DNA of 64,000 bases, taken from positions 310,001-374,000 of the forward strand of contig JACTAT010000020.1 in NCBI GenBank assembly GCA_014526335.1, written 5' to 3'. This document shows, one piece after another, positions 23,301 to 38,000 of the stretch; the stretch's first letter is position 1, and each line of letters opens with the position of its first letter. The translations under genes were made by a program, and so were the position numbers. The notes below the pieces were generated by a model. The model ran no database searches. It had not been told where the DNA came from and saw nothing but the letters and a program-made list of their open reading frames with translations. Source of the DNA: Chrysaora quinquecirrha. Its lineage: Eukaryota > Cnidaria > Scyphozoa > Semaeostomeae > Pelagiidae.

Positions 23301-26009
23301 CGTCTTTTTTAAGTTTATATTCTTAGTATGTGAAAAGTTGTTTCCGCTATTGCTCGCAATTTTGAAGTTTAGTACAACTCATTCTTCAACTTCATGGTGA
23401 AGCATAAGAAATTGGGGTAGCCATTCAATGTTTTCCCTTTATTGCCAACGTCCGTACGCTCTTTCGGTTAATCTTTTCAAATGTTGGCGAAACCTTGGCG
23501 AAACTGGACAATTTTGTATTAATTGCACTACCTTTGGTGCTAGTCTGATTGATGTAGACGAAGCTATTGCTGCATTTTCATTAGTGCTGCGCGTGTATTT
23601 CTGCAAACAGGTTTCAGCGTAGATATTTCGGTATTCGTTGCAGATGCGCACGAATGGTGATACTTATTTCACTTGTATCAAATAAATAGAAGCATGATAT
23701 TCACATCTTCGATAAAATCGAGTTGTGTAATTGGCCTTTGAAATTGAAATTTTCAAGATCTAAGTAAATATTTTATAAGATATCGACAGACCACGTCTGA
23801 GATCTTGAATCGAAAAACCTTAAGATGTGAGCTCTGATCTGTTCCATCTTCTTTCAAAAAGTGAAAGTTGGAAAATTCATCGTCATCAGCATTGAGTTTT
23901 CGAATAATAAATGCTATAAAACAAGCATTCATGCTAAAATCCACATTACCTAAATCTAAATTACCTAAATGCATTAACCCACCAAGTGCACTTTTACTAA
24001 CAGGAAGCTTCGGAGAGTATTATATAATCTAAGCTTCAGAGTTACAAGAAATATCTTTCAATTTAACCTAATTAATTTGAAAACGTAAACATGAGTAGAA
24101 AGATTGATTGAAAAAGATTATATTGCTGACGATATTTAAGCAATATTTGACAGGTTAAACTCTCATACCTTTGAAGATGCTAGGTGTTAAGTCCTCGTGT
24201 TCCAATTCTGAATAAATCTGCAAGAGTGAACTTTTATAGACAAGAAGTTAATACGGATGCACTGCTTTGAGAGAGGAGATTGAACGTTTCCTAGTGAAGA
24301 AGAAATTTATCAGCTATAGGTTTCTTATCTTTAGCAGTTCAATAAGATTGCGGTTGACCAAAGAAATGGCCGAACCGATATTGTGGCGTGGGTTGAACAG
24401 CTATTCATAAATTTCAATCTATAGAATTGCGTATTTCAGGTACTTTATTAAATTGCTCGCTGTGATCTAATCTGTGCATAGCGTTCAGAAAAGACACCGT
24501 TCATGATATTTTAAAGATGTTCGGCTTAGCCTAAGGCAACTATTGGATACACTGATATCAACTAGCATCTGTTTCATATAAACTATACTTCTAGTCGGGA
24601 CTTTTATCTGAAAAGCAGCTGCAGCTAGCTAGCTGGCTAGACGTTATTATTTTCTGTATACATTCAAACGTTGAGATGCTCTAATATTGCTATTCACAAA
24701 CCGTAGTTTGCAAGCTTAAGCTTTTCTAACATTTTAATGTTCACGTTGAATTTAAACAACATTTTGAACATTTTGAAGATTATGCAGACATAGACAATTA
24801 TTTTTGCAAAAAGGAATGTTTATGATTTCTGGCTAACAATTTGAGCGTTTTACTTAATGTTTTGGCTTGCATCATTCATACCATACAGAATGATCTTTAT
24901 TGAATTACTTAAGATTTGCTTGCTGGAATTCACCTCCACATCTTGATCTAATCAAATTGATAGTGTTACACTGCTTTGCTTTCTCATATTGCGCTAGATC
25001 TTTTATTTCTACAAATTATTGAATGACTGCTTTATCACTTAAACTTCAATGTATGAAATTCTTTCGAATGTCTTATATTAAGGCCATCCCATGGACAAAT
25101 CGATTTGTTACCAACTAACAGCATTAAACTATCAATAGGTTTCAAGGTAAACAGAAAAACGAAAGCTATAGACAAGATCAAGCTTACTATTTATTTATCC
25201 ATGGCAGCATATTCAACATTAACGTGGTATTCTGAGTGAAAGTTAAGACACTTCAGGTGGCGGAGTTTGTCCAGGAAGATCATTAAATTTGCGAAATGAG
25301 AAAATGCTGATGCTTAGTGAGTCTTTCATTGTTAGGAACGAAGGTAGAGATATATTCAAGATCGGCGACAAGATTTCGACATTTATTTGATTTGAATTCG
25401 TTAGAATATGTAAGGCAACAAGTATGAAGAAAATGACAGTTCACACCACTAAATGAAACATGCGATTGGTGACTTTAAGAATGTGTAGTGCTAATTATGA
25501 TTAAAGTATTAAACAGAAACTGACCTATAAGAAACTGCAGCCGGTCATAAGGCACAATATATGCCCATTTCATATATATATATATATAAATATATATATC
25601 TATATGAAATATATATATATATCGTTGTCAGATAAGTGCTCAACAGAAGGAGCTTTTGCAAAGATTTAGATGCTTACTATCTACTTTTAGATTTAGATGC
25701 TTAGTCAGATTTAGATGCTCACTAACTAACTAACTAACTAACTATCTAACTACATTGTATTAGAACAATAAAGAATAAACAGTCACAAACCGAGAGATGT
25801 TGAGTTATTTGGGGAGCGTTTGCGTTTCTGACCCTCTGGGCATAATAATATCTTCCACATTAGGGAAACATATGTACAGAGAAGCTTGTAACTAGAAAAA
25901 TGAATGGGATAAAGAATTGTCTTCAGAGTAAGCGACAAATCGGCATAAATGGATTAGATAACAGCGAGACATAAAAATTCTGAGAAGCATCATAAAATAG
26001 AGTGAAAAG
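23301..26009. other. Gene-free stretch
   Basis: AT-rich sequence with no coding, RNA or terminal-repeat signal I could support. It contains a TA-rich microsatellite at 25570-25622 and an ACTA tetranucleotide run at 25719-25752. Confidence 0.6.
25570..25752. repeat. Two microsatellites: (AT)n and (CTAA)n
   Basis: Near-pure TATA runs at about 25570-25622, interrupted by AAATATATATATC and ATGAAATATAT. About 95 bp further is a CTAACTAA run (25719-25752). Confidence 0.85.
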
Positions 26010-26560
26010 ATGAAAGCTATTCAAATGCATATATTCGCTGACTCAAGTACTCAAGCTTGTTCGGCAGTTGCCTTTGGTTTTATTGAGCAAAATACAAAAA
26101 AGGTGATATCTAGAAAAACGAGTATTTTTCTAGACTAGAGTTCGTCAGTGGTCAGATGGCAGCTAACCCCAAACCTTATCGAAGACAAAACCAAGCATAA
26201 ATCATCAAAATTTCCCATATTACCTCAATCGACGTTTACAGCATGGTAGCTTTCATGGGCTCACAAATCGTCACCGAAAATAACCATATTGGACAACTCT
26301 ACGTTAACAGCTTGGGCTTTTAAGTTTTACAAAAATTGTGAAGCAAAGAGAAATAAGGCAAACCATTCAAAATGTCCATTAATAACGCTGGAAATTCAGA
26401 ATGCCATTTGACAAAGAGGACTTAAAAGAAATGTATCAGGAAATTTCCAAAGACCAAGATGGAGACTTGAGAAAGGTCAAAGTACAAAAGCAGAAGAATC
26501 TTGAGATGCAAGTTGTTAACAGTTGGAATCAATTCATCAATGAATTTTTCTAGGTCATTC
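26010..26560 (+). pseudogene. Relic of BEL/Pao pol (RNase H and downstream)
   Basis: Conceptual reading near 26025-26130 gives MHIFADSSTQACSAVAFG, matching the RNase H start HIFADASKSAHCAALY of the fuller element at 19350. Near 26320-26405 the reading FKFYKNCEAKRNKANHSKCP followed by LITLEIQNA matches LRFVKNCRQKG...LTVAEVKDAE of that element, in the same order. Stops and shifts are frequent. It is an old internal fragment with no LTR detected nearby. Confidence 0.6.
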
Positions 26561-28534
26561 TTCAGGTCTTCAAACCTAGGAACACGGCTGATAGCAAGAG
26601 AAACGGAAATATCCGGGTTGCATCTTCCAGCTTTGTAGTCGATATTCTAACGAATAATCATTATCAGATGACCATAAGAACTTGAGATTTTAACAATTAT
26701 CGTCAGTAACGAAGAAAAGAAATGTTCTTAATCATGTTCAAGCGAATTAATTCTGATTAACCATTCTGCGAAGCTGTGTTCCCATTTTGCCAATGCATCG
26801 AATCAGCAACTTTGTCTTCGCGGAAAAGGCCCCATACATAAAATTCTCCAACCTCGATCGTCGAGTTTCGTCACGAAATTCCCAAATATCAATCGCTAAA
26901 TCTCGAGGGAAAAATCTTGAACTGTCATGAAAAACTCGACTGACTCGATTTCATCTTGTGGATTGCTAGTTGACATGTATGACTCCATTTCATGACTCCA
27001 TTTATGTGTATGACTGCATTTCAATACACATTTGCGAATCCCTTAAATTTATATTCACTGACCGATAAATCTCACTACATTTAGGACTTGATTAGCTTTC
27101 TTTCATCTCTCTGCATTTTCATGTTCGTTTTTTCCCTGCAAAACAATACAAAACAAAAATGTTTCTTTTTTTGTAAACTATGCATATGAATTTCATTTCT
27201 TCCCCGTGAGTCACCTGAAGATCTCTTTATTTTCCTTTCTTAGACTTTTGTTTTGTGTAAAGGATGAATGGACAGGATGAGTCGGGTATTCGAAAACGTA
27301 TAGGGAATTGAAAAAAAGAAACGTCCACTTTTCTTCTTTAAAATACATGCGGAAAATCTTCCCCTTTCTTATAATACCATTGAGAGGAAAAGATAAAGCT
27401 TCAGAAGGCAGTGAAAAAGAGAGACAATAGCATACAGCTTCATAAAATTCACCATCTAAAAATTATTCTTATGGTAAGCGTGTCCCCAAAATATAGAATA
27501 CAAATGCTTTCCCTAATTAATCCCTCGATTAACATTTGACATTAATATTATAAGCTTAGTCAGTAAGTGCATGATGACGTGATATGATATAAAAACTTCA
27601 TAATTTTTTATGTATGAGCTAGTCTAAACCTCTAAACATTTGTAAGTTGTTTGTTTATTTTTATTAAGTAAAAAAATTTTCATCTGTAATTCTTCATGAA
27701 TTCTTGTAAGTAATCCTTCATCTTAGGGTAGATAACATTGGACTCAGTACCATGGAAGGATTTTAAAATGTTCAAATTCCTGCAAAAGGAAGAGGAAGAA
27801 CGTGCTTTATATCCATTAATGAATGACTCCATTTATATGTATGGCTCTTTTCCATTACAATACTTTTCGCAAGTTTTTTTTAGATTGTTTCCCTCTAAAA
27901 TGATGATGGCTGGCGCTCTCGTATATCAAAGATTAAATAACTGTAGAAAGACATAATTAAAACTCGATGTTTTTTATATCAGGTTTTATTGCAATTCCTC
28001 AGCCAAAGATAGAACCCTAAGAATGAGGAGGTGACTTCAACAATGTTAGCACCACGCAACAAGTATGGTTCGACACATATTTGTTTATAGTAATATTTGT
28101 TTATGTTTTGAAGCGGGACGGAACTACAGAGCGTAAAATCTAATTATCATGTGCCTTAAAATTTTAAAAAGGACGAGTGTTCTTTAACAATTCCTTATCA
28201 AATTCACTAATGATCACTGTTCTATCCCATAACATGACAGATCAGATATGGGCATCAATAAACAGTGATATGAGCAACATAGATCGAATGAAGTCTTCTT
28301 GATGTCTGATTTCCAACAAATTTATCGCCGTCAAAATTTAAATATCGCGTTGAAGATGTTTGTAGTACTAATGCAGGTATTAATTAGACTTCGTGATAGC
28401 TTAATTATTTATATATTGAGCTTACCCATAATATATTGTCTGTATAAGTGAGTGGGTTTGCAAAATCTCATGGCATAATCAAGAAAAGCATCATGACGGG
28501 AGAATGTGGTAGCGTAATATATAAAAGTTAAAAC
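26561..28534. other. Gene-free stretch
   Basis: No supportable gene. A short motif set around TGACTCCATTTATGTGTATG occurs near 26975-27045 and again, diverged, near 27822-27880 (TGACTCCATTTATATGTATG), suggesting a small dispersed repeat. A 72-codon open frame at 27738-27956 resembles nothing I know and has no support. Confidence 0.5.
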
Positions 28535-28880
28535 GAGCTGTAACGACCTAAAAACCAGCCGAAACGACCTGAAAGCAGCTCAAAAGACCTGTTGAATTTG
28601 GATTGAAATTTCAATTCAAACTGAGGCGAATTTAAGTTAACCATCAAGGAGCGGCGAGTTCGAACTGACCAAAACACAGTGGCGACTTTTTAATATCGGC
28701 GACATTTATGAGATTTAAAAGGATTTGGAATGATCAAGTTCTAAACTTAACTGTGCATGATTCCATTGACTTTTACATTGAGTTGCTAAGATAACACATC
28801 GTTTCAAGTTGTTTGAGCCTCGATTCCGTATTTGGTAGCTCATTTCAGATCGTTTCAGCTGGTTGCAGGTCGTCGCCAGT
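28535..28880. repeat. Diverged inverted-repeat element
   Basis: The left segment ACGACCTAAAAACCAGCCGA AACGACCTGAAAGCAGCTC (about 28543-28582) is matched in inverted orientation by the segment near 28840-28876 (CAGATCGTTTCAGCTGGTTG CAGGTCGTCGCC). The arms are about 40 bp and around 80 percent alike. Likely a decayed MITE. No target duplication was identified. Confidence 0.45.
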
Positions 28881-29559
28881 GTAAGAAAATGAAGACAAGC
28901 GATGAATTCATTTCAAACAAAGTCATAGTCCTAAACACCAATCCAATATTATTAAGATGGACTGCTATTAGCTGAATAGACAATCATTTATTTTAGTTTT
29001 TTTGTTATAAATTTCCTATAAATATGAATGATATTTACCCGTAAAATTTTAAAACTGGAGCTGTCATCTTTTCATAATTTTCTAATCTCGCCGTAACTGT
29101 CTCTGGCTGAAAACAAAGTTAAGTTGGCTTTCATCAGTAGTCCGCAATGCACGAAATTGGGCTGAAGTAACTCAACAAAAATTTCAGGTTACCTTGTCAT
29201 CTTCTCTTTGAATTAGTTTTTCTCCAGTTACATCATCTAATCCCTAAATGACAAACATTTTTATCACAAAAATTTCTTACCTCGGCTGGAATGCAAACAA
29301 TTATGGCACAAACGCCAACAGACTGTCGAGTTCCTTGAATATTTACCTCACGTTATCTTATCAGCATACTAACTGTCGATCAAAGGCTGCAATTTGGCCA
29401 GCACTTAAAGATGTTTCATGATTTTCATTTACATTGGACGAAGATTCAAGAATTGCACGCAGACAAAACAGGATTCATGGTACAAAGTCAATAAATTACA
29501 TAAAGTAAACTAGTAAAGCTTCTGTAGATCCCCTTTTTTAAAGTTCCCTTTTTCAAAAC

Positions 29560-30901
29560 AACTATTAATGGCTATCTCTAAAACATGGAGTTTGGAATGA
29601 AGGAGTGGAATGATGGAGGGACATGGAATGGCATGGAATGATATGGAATAACAAGGAATGGCATGGAATGCATGGAAAGGCATGGAATAACATGGAATTA
29701 CATGGAATGGCATAGAATGCATGGAAGGGCATGGAATAACATGGAATTACATGGGCGGTAGAGTGGAAAGGCATGGAAATTCTTGGAGTGATGGAGTGGA
29801 ATGGCAGAGAATATATAAGGAAGTAATAACAATTTTACTCCAATCAAAAAGTGATTCCTCCATCCAAATAGGAATAAAATTACAGCCTGTACAGAAAATT
29901 ATGTTAAGGACACAGGACCACTATCATTGATTTGTTGTCTTGTAAAATCAGATATGCAGATGAAAGCGTTTTCTGCATTAAATATCCATGTTTTGGTTTG
30001 CCAATTCAAGAGGGGGATAGATTATGTCAGTTAGACAGAGACAATTTTGCGATGGCAAACTGTTGTCAAATCATCCACGTCTTAAAGTTCTAAAGCAACA
30101 AAATGACAATATAAGCTAATTAGACTTATACAATGTGCGAGTACAAGGTAGATGAATTCTAAACAATCATTCAAATCCATCAAAGAATGGCAATAAAGAA
30201 CAAAAAAAACAAGAAAATACAATATAATAATTCAGTCACGATGCAATAATCATTTAATGGATTTAATGGATTATATTGCATTTTTTGGTGTATTTTCTGG
30301 TTCTGTATTGTCATTCTTTAATGGATTTGAATGATTGTTTAGAATTCATCTACCTTATACTCAAACATTCTATAAATCTAATTAGCTTATTGTCGTTTTG
30401 TCGCTTTAGAACTTTAAGACGTGGCTGATTTGACAACGCTTTGCCATCGCGAAATTGTCTCTGTCTAACTCCATTTCTATGTCTGATTTTACAAGATAAC
30501 AAGTCAATGATAGTGTTCCTGCGTCCTTAGCATAATTTCCTGTGCAGGCTGTAATTTTATTCCTATTTTAATGGAGGAATCACTTTTTGATTGGAGTAAA
30601 ACTGTTGTTACATCCTTATATATTCTCTGCCATTTCACTCCATCATTCCAAGACTTTCCATGCCTTTCCATTCCACCGTCAATGTCATTCCATGCCACTC
30701 CATACCATTCCATGCCATTCAATTTCATTCAATGCAATTCCATGTCATTCCATTCCATGTTATTCCATGCTATTAAATGCCATTCCAGGTTATTCCATGC
30801 CATTCCATGTCAATCCATGCCATTCCATGCCATTCCATGTCATTCCATCATTCCACTCCATCATACCATATTCCATGTCTTAGAGATAGCCAACTATTCA
30901 T
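29560..30901. mobile_element. Fold-back transposon, nearly complete 1.3-kb palindrome
   Basis: The element proper is 29570-30891. Ends GGCTATCTCTAAAACATGGA and, inverted on the right, GGCTATCTCTAAGACATGGA. It is flanked by a 10-bp target duplication with one mismatch (AACTATTAAT at 29560-29569, AACTATTCAT at 30892-30901), a length typical of Mutator-like elements. Each arm starts with an irregular GGAATGGCAT-type minisatellite (29590-29805 and 30625-30870). Unique sequence follows in mirror order (CAATCAAAAAGTGATTCCTC, GACAATAT, AGAATTCATC) down to a centre near 30230. No transposase frame is visible. Confidence 0.85.
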
Positions 30902-32152
30902 GAATGCTTCAAAATTTCCTCCATCTCGCGGCAGAAGAAAATATACAAAATCTATTCAAGAATTCAAATTGGACAAAAATTTCAAATAAGAAAAGCTTCA
31001 AAATGTCCCTAAAAACCCAATTTCTTGATCAATTCTATAAACTTGCATACTGGACTCTACAGAAATATTTCAGAAAGCCCAGATTTATAAATAAGCGCTA
31101 TGTGAGCATTCCCGAAAGCTTTTGTACAGCCTATTTACAAGCTTCATTGTTCTAAGTTGAGAGCGGTTAGGTTAAGAATTTGTTACTGCTGAGTTCAGGT
31201 GGGTTCAGATGGGTTTAACTTACATAAATTACATAAGATACTGATGAATCATTAATTTTTAGGCTAGTGCAGAGAGCTGAAGATCTGAATGTGCAGAGCC
31301 TGGTGGATCGTAAAATTTAGACGAGTACAGAGGGCTGAAGAGATTATCTGCGCATAAGATTGGTGGGTCATGAAGTTTTAGGCCGTCCAAAGAGGTGGAG
31401 ATGTCTGCGTACGATGCTGGCGGATGGCGGATAATGAAAATTAAGACAAAGAGGGTTGGGAAGGCCAAAGTTGATATGAGATAAGAAATTATTCAACTCT
31501 TACCCTCTTGGTGTTGAGATTGACCGATACGATAGATTGAAAAAATGACCTTATTCAACTTACTGGGTTTTTTGGAGGATTCCATTCAGTATGATAAACC
31601 CTTCCAGATGGCTCATGAATCCAGCGTTTCTAAAATAATAAAACTCTGTTAAGGTACTGGCATTGTCGCATCATATGGGAGCTCTAAATAAAACGCGTTT
31701 CCATTCATGTTTTAAAAGGATAAAACCTCGAGGCGCTCTCTTATTGTTGCAAATGGGACATCCAAATTCAAAACAAGATCTAATGCATGATGATTTTGAA
31801 GAGCCTCTGCTTGAAAGACGGTTCTTGGAAAACCTAAAAATAAAAAAAATCGACTGTTTAATTGTACCGTTTAGAAAAATAAAAACAATTCTCTCTTCGT
31901 GAATGAAACATTAATTGAAAAACCAAGCGACTGAGATCAACAAGAGAAAAAGCAATATTGAGGGTATCATCTGTTAGACTATTTATGAACGGTCACGTCC
32001 AAGTGTGAAGAAATTCCTTCATCAGCTGAAAAATCAAGTAGGCTCATCTTCCAACTTAAATATCTCGAGTTCTCGCCAACGAAATCGATAAAGTTATTTC
32101 GTCAGATACTCCTCAGAGTATACACGTCAGAAACAGACCCAAACAAATAACC
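30902..32152. other. Gene-free stretch with a three-copy tandem repeat
   Basis: At 31259-31445, three diverged units of about 60 bp share GCAGAGNGCTGAAGA..., ...CTGNGCATA... and GGTGGRTC...GAAGTTTTAG. The rest shows no gene. Open frames of 79-83 codons (30904-31155, 31663-31902) match nothing I recognise. Confidence 0.55.
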
Positions 32153-32290
32153 AAGGCAGATTTTGTACCCAAATACCGATCAAAATGCACAAATCAGAAA
32201 AGAGAAGTTGAATTATCCTTTTGAGTTTTGAACACCAATTAGCTTGTGGAATACAGCGGGAGACCAATAGAACTGTACTAATAAAGGCAA
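32153..32290. mobile_element. Partial relative of the CCAAT-rich MITE
   Basis: The order GATTTTGTACCCAAATACCG, AATGCACAAATCAGA, CACCAATTAGCTTG, GCGGGAGACCAATAGA parallels the left half of the MITE at 15628-15916 (TTACACCCAAATGCG, AATGCACCAATCAGA, CACCAATCAGCTTG, GCGGGAAGACCAATACA). The right half is missing. Confidence 0.55.
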
Positions 32291-32573
32291 TGCAACATGT
32301 TTTGATATATGCTTCGTATTTCTATCAACATATCGTATTTTGTTTGACTTATATGTGTTCAGCGTCCTGATATCCAATTTAAGTGTCAGGTATACAATAG
32401 GCCTTTTTCTAAATCTCTCAAAATTGAAAAGAACGTGCGATCGGAGGAAAGTTCATGATTTCATGCGTAATAAGAATATTGAGTACTTTTGACAGTCCCC
32501 TCTGTTGCGAATTAGCAACCCATCAGTCATATTGTACAATATCATCTTCTAACTTCTCCAAATAGCAGTTACT

Positions 32574-33000
32574 CTAGATCTGTGATGCCCTCTGAAAGGT
32601 CACATATTCATTCGTCCAACGATTCCAGACATCTTCCAGTTCTTTACTGAGGTATTTAGCTCTTTTTGTAAAGCATATTTTGTAATTATTCATGATATCC
32701 ATTGTTTGTCCTTCTGAAACTGACCTTGCAAGTAATTTTCGTTCATATAATAAACAATCGGGGGGGGGGGGAGTTATCATTTCATCATAAGTGATGATTG
32801 CACCCTTTGATGACTTTTTAAAATCATTGCTTCATCAAACCAACGAATCGTTCAAAGAGCCCTCTCCACCTTGGGGCTAAAGGAAGGTTGAATTTCCATT
32901 CCATTTGTTTCTTCGCAGCAAAGTTCTTAACATTCAAAGATTTTAAATTTGAACCATGGTCCGAAACCAACTAATAGCTTTGACTGTCTCTAGATGATTT
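32574..33000 (-). pseudogene. BEL/Pao integrase C-terminal relic
   Basis: Minus-strand readings give KFNLPLAPRWRGLFERFVG (about 32900-32835), matching the W-F-x-PxAPWxGGFWERLV signature of BEL/Pao integrase. Further on, RAKYLSKELEDVWNRWTNEY (about 32665-32600) matches the conserved tail in which the integrase product ends. Text between is broken by frame changes and a G-run (32760-32771). No other parts of the element are joined to it. Confidence 0.6.
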
Positions 33001-33746
33001 GGCTAGAAGATTTTCCATGTTATTGTAACACATGTCAACGTCAGTGTTGAATTTTCTTTGCATAGCTTAAACCTTTGCATTTGCAACCATTTTTTTTCCA
33101 GGGTGCCTTCTTGTTTACCATCAAGAAGCAAGAAGGAGAAAAGCCAATGCTAAAAGCTGTCCGCCATTCCTGACGGATTCGACAGAGAAATTCAACCATA
33201 GTTTCATGAAGAGACAAAAGAACAATGAAGAAATCAATGAAGGAATTAAAAAAACCAATCGATATTTTGCATTGCAATAGATTGGACAAACAATGCTTTT
33301 CGCAATGCATCATCACATACAATGAAACGATGTCAAATTGAACGACACGAAAACATAAAATTTTGCACACAGCACATAAGAATTTGCGCACCTATGCTAT
33401 GAAAAAATAACCAATCAAATTTGTTTCTAATTTGGCAGCCAAAATGGCAATTAGTAAATTTCCGTTGCGTTTCATTCCGATCCTATCGGATCAGATCTGT
33501 TCCGAGTCAACAAATATGCAAGTGGAAATTCGGCTTAACTCAACAAGATACCATCACAACCGTGAAGAAGCAACAGAAGTAAATAAAATATACAACTAGT
33601 GACAAGCATATGATGAAATGTTACAAGTTCTTATGTAACACAGTAATGTAATATAATGTTTTAGGAACATTGCGACTGCTAGATAATGTTCACTAAAACT
33701 TCCATCCTTCGTCTTTCGTTATTCCAGAAAAGAGTCTTCTTTTACG
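33001..33746. other. Gene-free stretch
   Basis: A 116-codon minus-strand open frame (33391-33041) is the only sizeable one. It has no family features I recognise and is low-complexity hydrophobic. No other feature. Confidence 0.5.
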
Positions 33747-34136
33747 TGCAGAGAACACGGAGCCAGAGAGAGACGTTATGATACGTTTACCATTCTAACT
33801 GAACTAAATAAAAATTCTAAATACAAGAAATTTAAAGGATGTAAAAGGAAACGGAATATAATTTCAGCCTACGTAAAAGTAAATAAAGTTGTGGTGTTAC
33901 GTTCTAAATAAGGAGAAAAGAGATGTGGGAAAGTGATGAGTAAGCTGAGAAAAACAACAAATGGGAATGACCTATTGTAATGGAGACAATGCGAGTGTTG
34001 CGAATGACGTAAGGGGATGTCGATGAAATGAGATGCGACGTTGAGCGGAAGAAAGCTTTGAGAATGAATGGACTGAAAAGAAAATAGCCTGAGAGTGAAG
34101 GAAAGGCCTAGAATTACGAAGTTTAATTTCACTACA
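33747..34136 (-). repeat. Dispersed repeat, possible solo LTR (copy 1)
   Basis: On the minus strand it begins TGTAGTGAAATTAAAC and ends CTCTGGCTCCGTGTTCTCTGCA, a TG...CA layout. A diverged copy in the same orientation lies at 46827-47248, sharing both ends and the middle (ACGTCATTCGCAACAC versus ACGTCATTCGCTACAC). No target duplication was seen. LTR identity is inference. Confidence 0.55.
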
Positions 34137-36473
<2,337 letters not shown>

Positions 36474-36475
<2 letters not shown>

Positions 36476-37590
36476 GGCAGGGAATTTTCCATAACAATCT
36501 GACTTTCAACCTAACTTTGAATTTTATTACACATTTTGGGTAAATCTATAGCGCTGATTCCAAATCCGAGATGGGCCCTGTGAAATTTTGACCGGAAGTT
36601 GGACTTTTCAATGACGTCATCAAAGTACCTTTTTTCTCCTTTGACAGCAATATCTCTCTACTAGTGCAACCAAGAAGGTCGATAAGTACAAATATGGGTT
36701 CTCCTGACCTATAGCTTTCGAATGATATATAATGAGTTCGATTTTACTAAACTTTAACCAAATCATGACGTCATCACGATGACGTCATCGTCGTAAAAAA
36801 TTCTTATTTTGGTAACAAATTTTGCGGGGAAACTATACATATCAACATAAATAGTAGAAAAAAGTCATAGTATATGTACTTGATCACATTTAAAAATTTT
36901 TTCCGTGGATAATGGATGCGCATTACTGTAAAAGGTTCGGGAAAAGGTTTTTCGCTTGGGTCGGTGTGGTAAATTTGCTTGAAACATGTTCCAACTATGT
37001 GAGACCTTTATGTGGCTTCAATGATTGCTTTAAGAGTGTAAATATTCTCATTTCTCATATTTTATTTAATTAAGATATCAGTTGCAAAGTAAGACACAAA
37101 CCGTACAAATAAACATACCAACGCCACCAGCAAATTATTATAAAAATGGCTATGGCAACGTAAAAGATGTTGAAACACAAGCAAGAACAGATGCAATCGC
37201 CTTATTCTACTATTTATGTTGATAGGTATAATTTCCACGAAATTTTTTTTACAAAAATTAGAATTTTTTACGACGATGACGTCATCGTGATGACGTCATG
37301 ATTTGGGTAAAGTTTAGTAAATCGAGCTCAATCATATATCATTCGAAAGCTCTAAGTCAGGAAAATCCATATTTGCACTTATCGACCTTCTTGGATGCAC
37401 TAGTAAAGAGATATTTCAGTCAAAGGGCAAAAAAGGCTCTCTGATGACGTCATCGACAAGTCCAACTTCCAGTCAAAATTTCACAGGGCCCATTTCGGAT
37501 TTGGAATCAGCGCTATCAATTTACCCACAATGTGTAATAAAATTCAAAGTTAGGTTGAAAGTCAGATTGTTATGGAAAATTCCTTGCCTA
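36474..37590. mobile_element. TA-flanked fold-back element with TGACGTCA-rich arms
   Basis: The element is 36476-37588, between TA dinucleotides (36474-36475 and 37589-37590). Left end GGCAGGGAATTTTCCATAAC; right end, inverted, GGCAAGGAATTTTCCATAAC. The arms are about 370 bp (to about 36850, and from about 37210) and highly alike. They contain AAAATTTCACAGGGCCCAT on one strand and repeated TGACGTCA palindromes (for example around 36612, 36764, 36779, 37267, 37284, 37443). The centre (36850-37210) is not repeated. No transposase. It lies directly upstream of the AK3-like exon and next to a retroelement relic. Confidence 0.75.
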
Positions 37591-37591
37591 T

Positions 37592-38000
37592 ATGGAGATA
37601 TTGGTGTCGGATATCCACAAAGCTTTACAAGAGTTTTTTTCTGCAAAGAAGCAATTTCCCTGCCATAGACGGGAAACTTGGAAACAATTGACTGCAGACA
37701 AAATATGTTTAGGGTGTGACCCTTCCGTTTTTGAAAATACTAAAATAGTATTCTATTCCAATATTAAGAGCAAGTTCACAACAGGAGTTCGAAGTTCTAC
37801 ATGCAGAAAAAAACCTTGTTCGAGAAAGGAGCTGTAGAGGAAGTACCTCTGTCTCAGCTGAAAACTGTCAGTCGCTTGTTTACAATACCAAACAAGTCAG
37901 GTGGTCTACGTCCTAAAATAAGCTTAAAATCGTTGAACAATATTGCTGCAAAAGAAATATCCAAGATCGAACGTTTTCAAAACTTAAAAACTCCTCTAAT
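37592..38000 (+). pseudogene. Reverse transcriptase relic, possibly DIRS-like
   Basis: The reading near 37820-37960 gives FEKGAVEEVPLSQ, SRLFTIPNKSGGLRP and ISLKSLN. This resembles the start of the RT domain in DIRS/tyrosine-recombinase elements (KGAIxxVP...SRxFLVPKKxGGLRPVIDLxxLN). It is only the first RT motif block, preceded by about 200 bp of open but unrecognised sequence in shifted frames. No LTR or recombinase was seen. Confidence 0.45.

Noticed and set aside
29510..30989. Frames encoding repeated HSMPFHAIPC-like peptides
   Set aside because: Translation of the GGAATGGCAT minisatellite arms of the fold-back element; mirrored on both strands.
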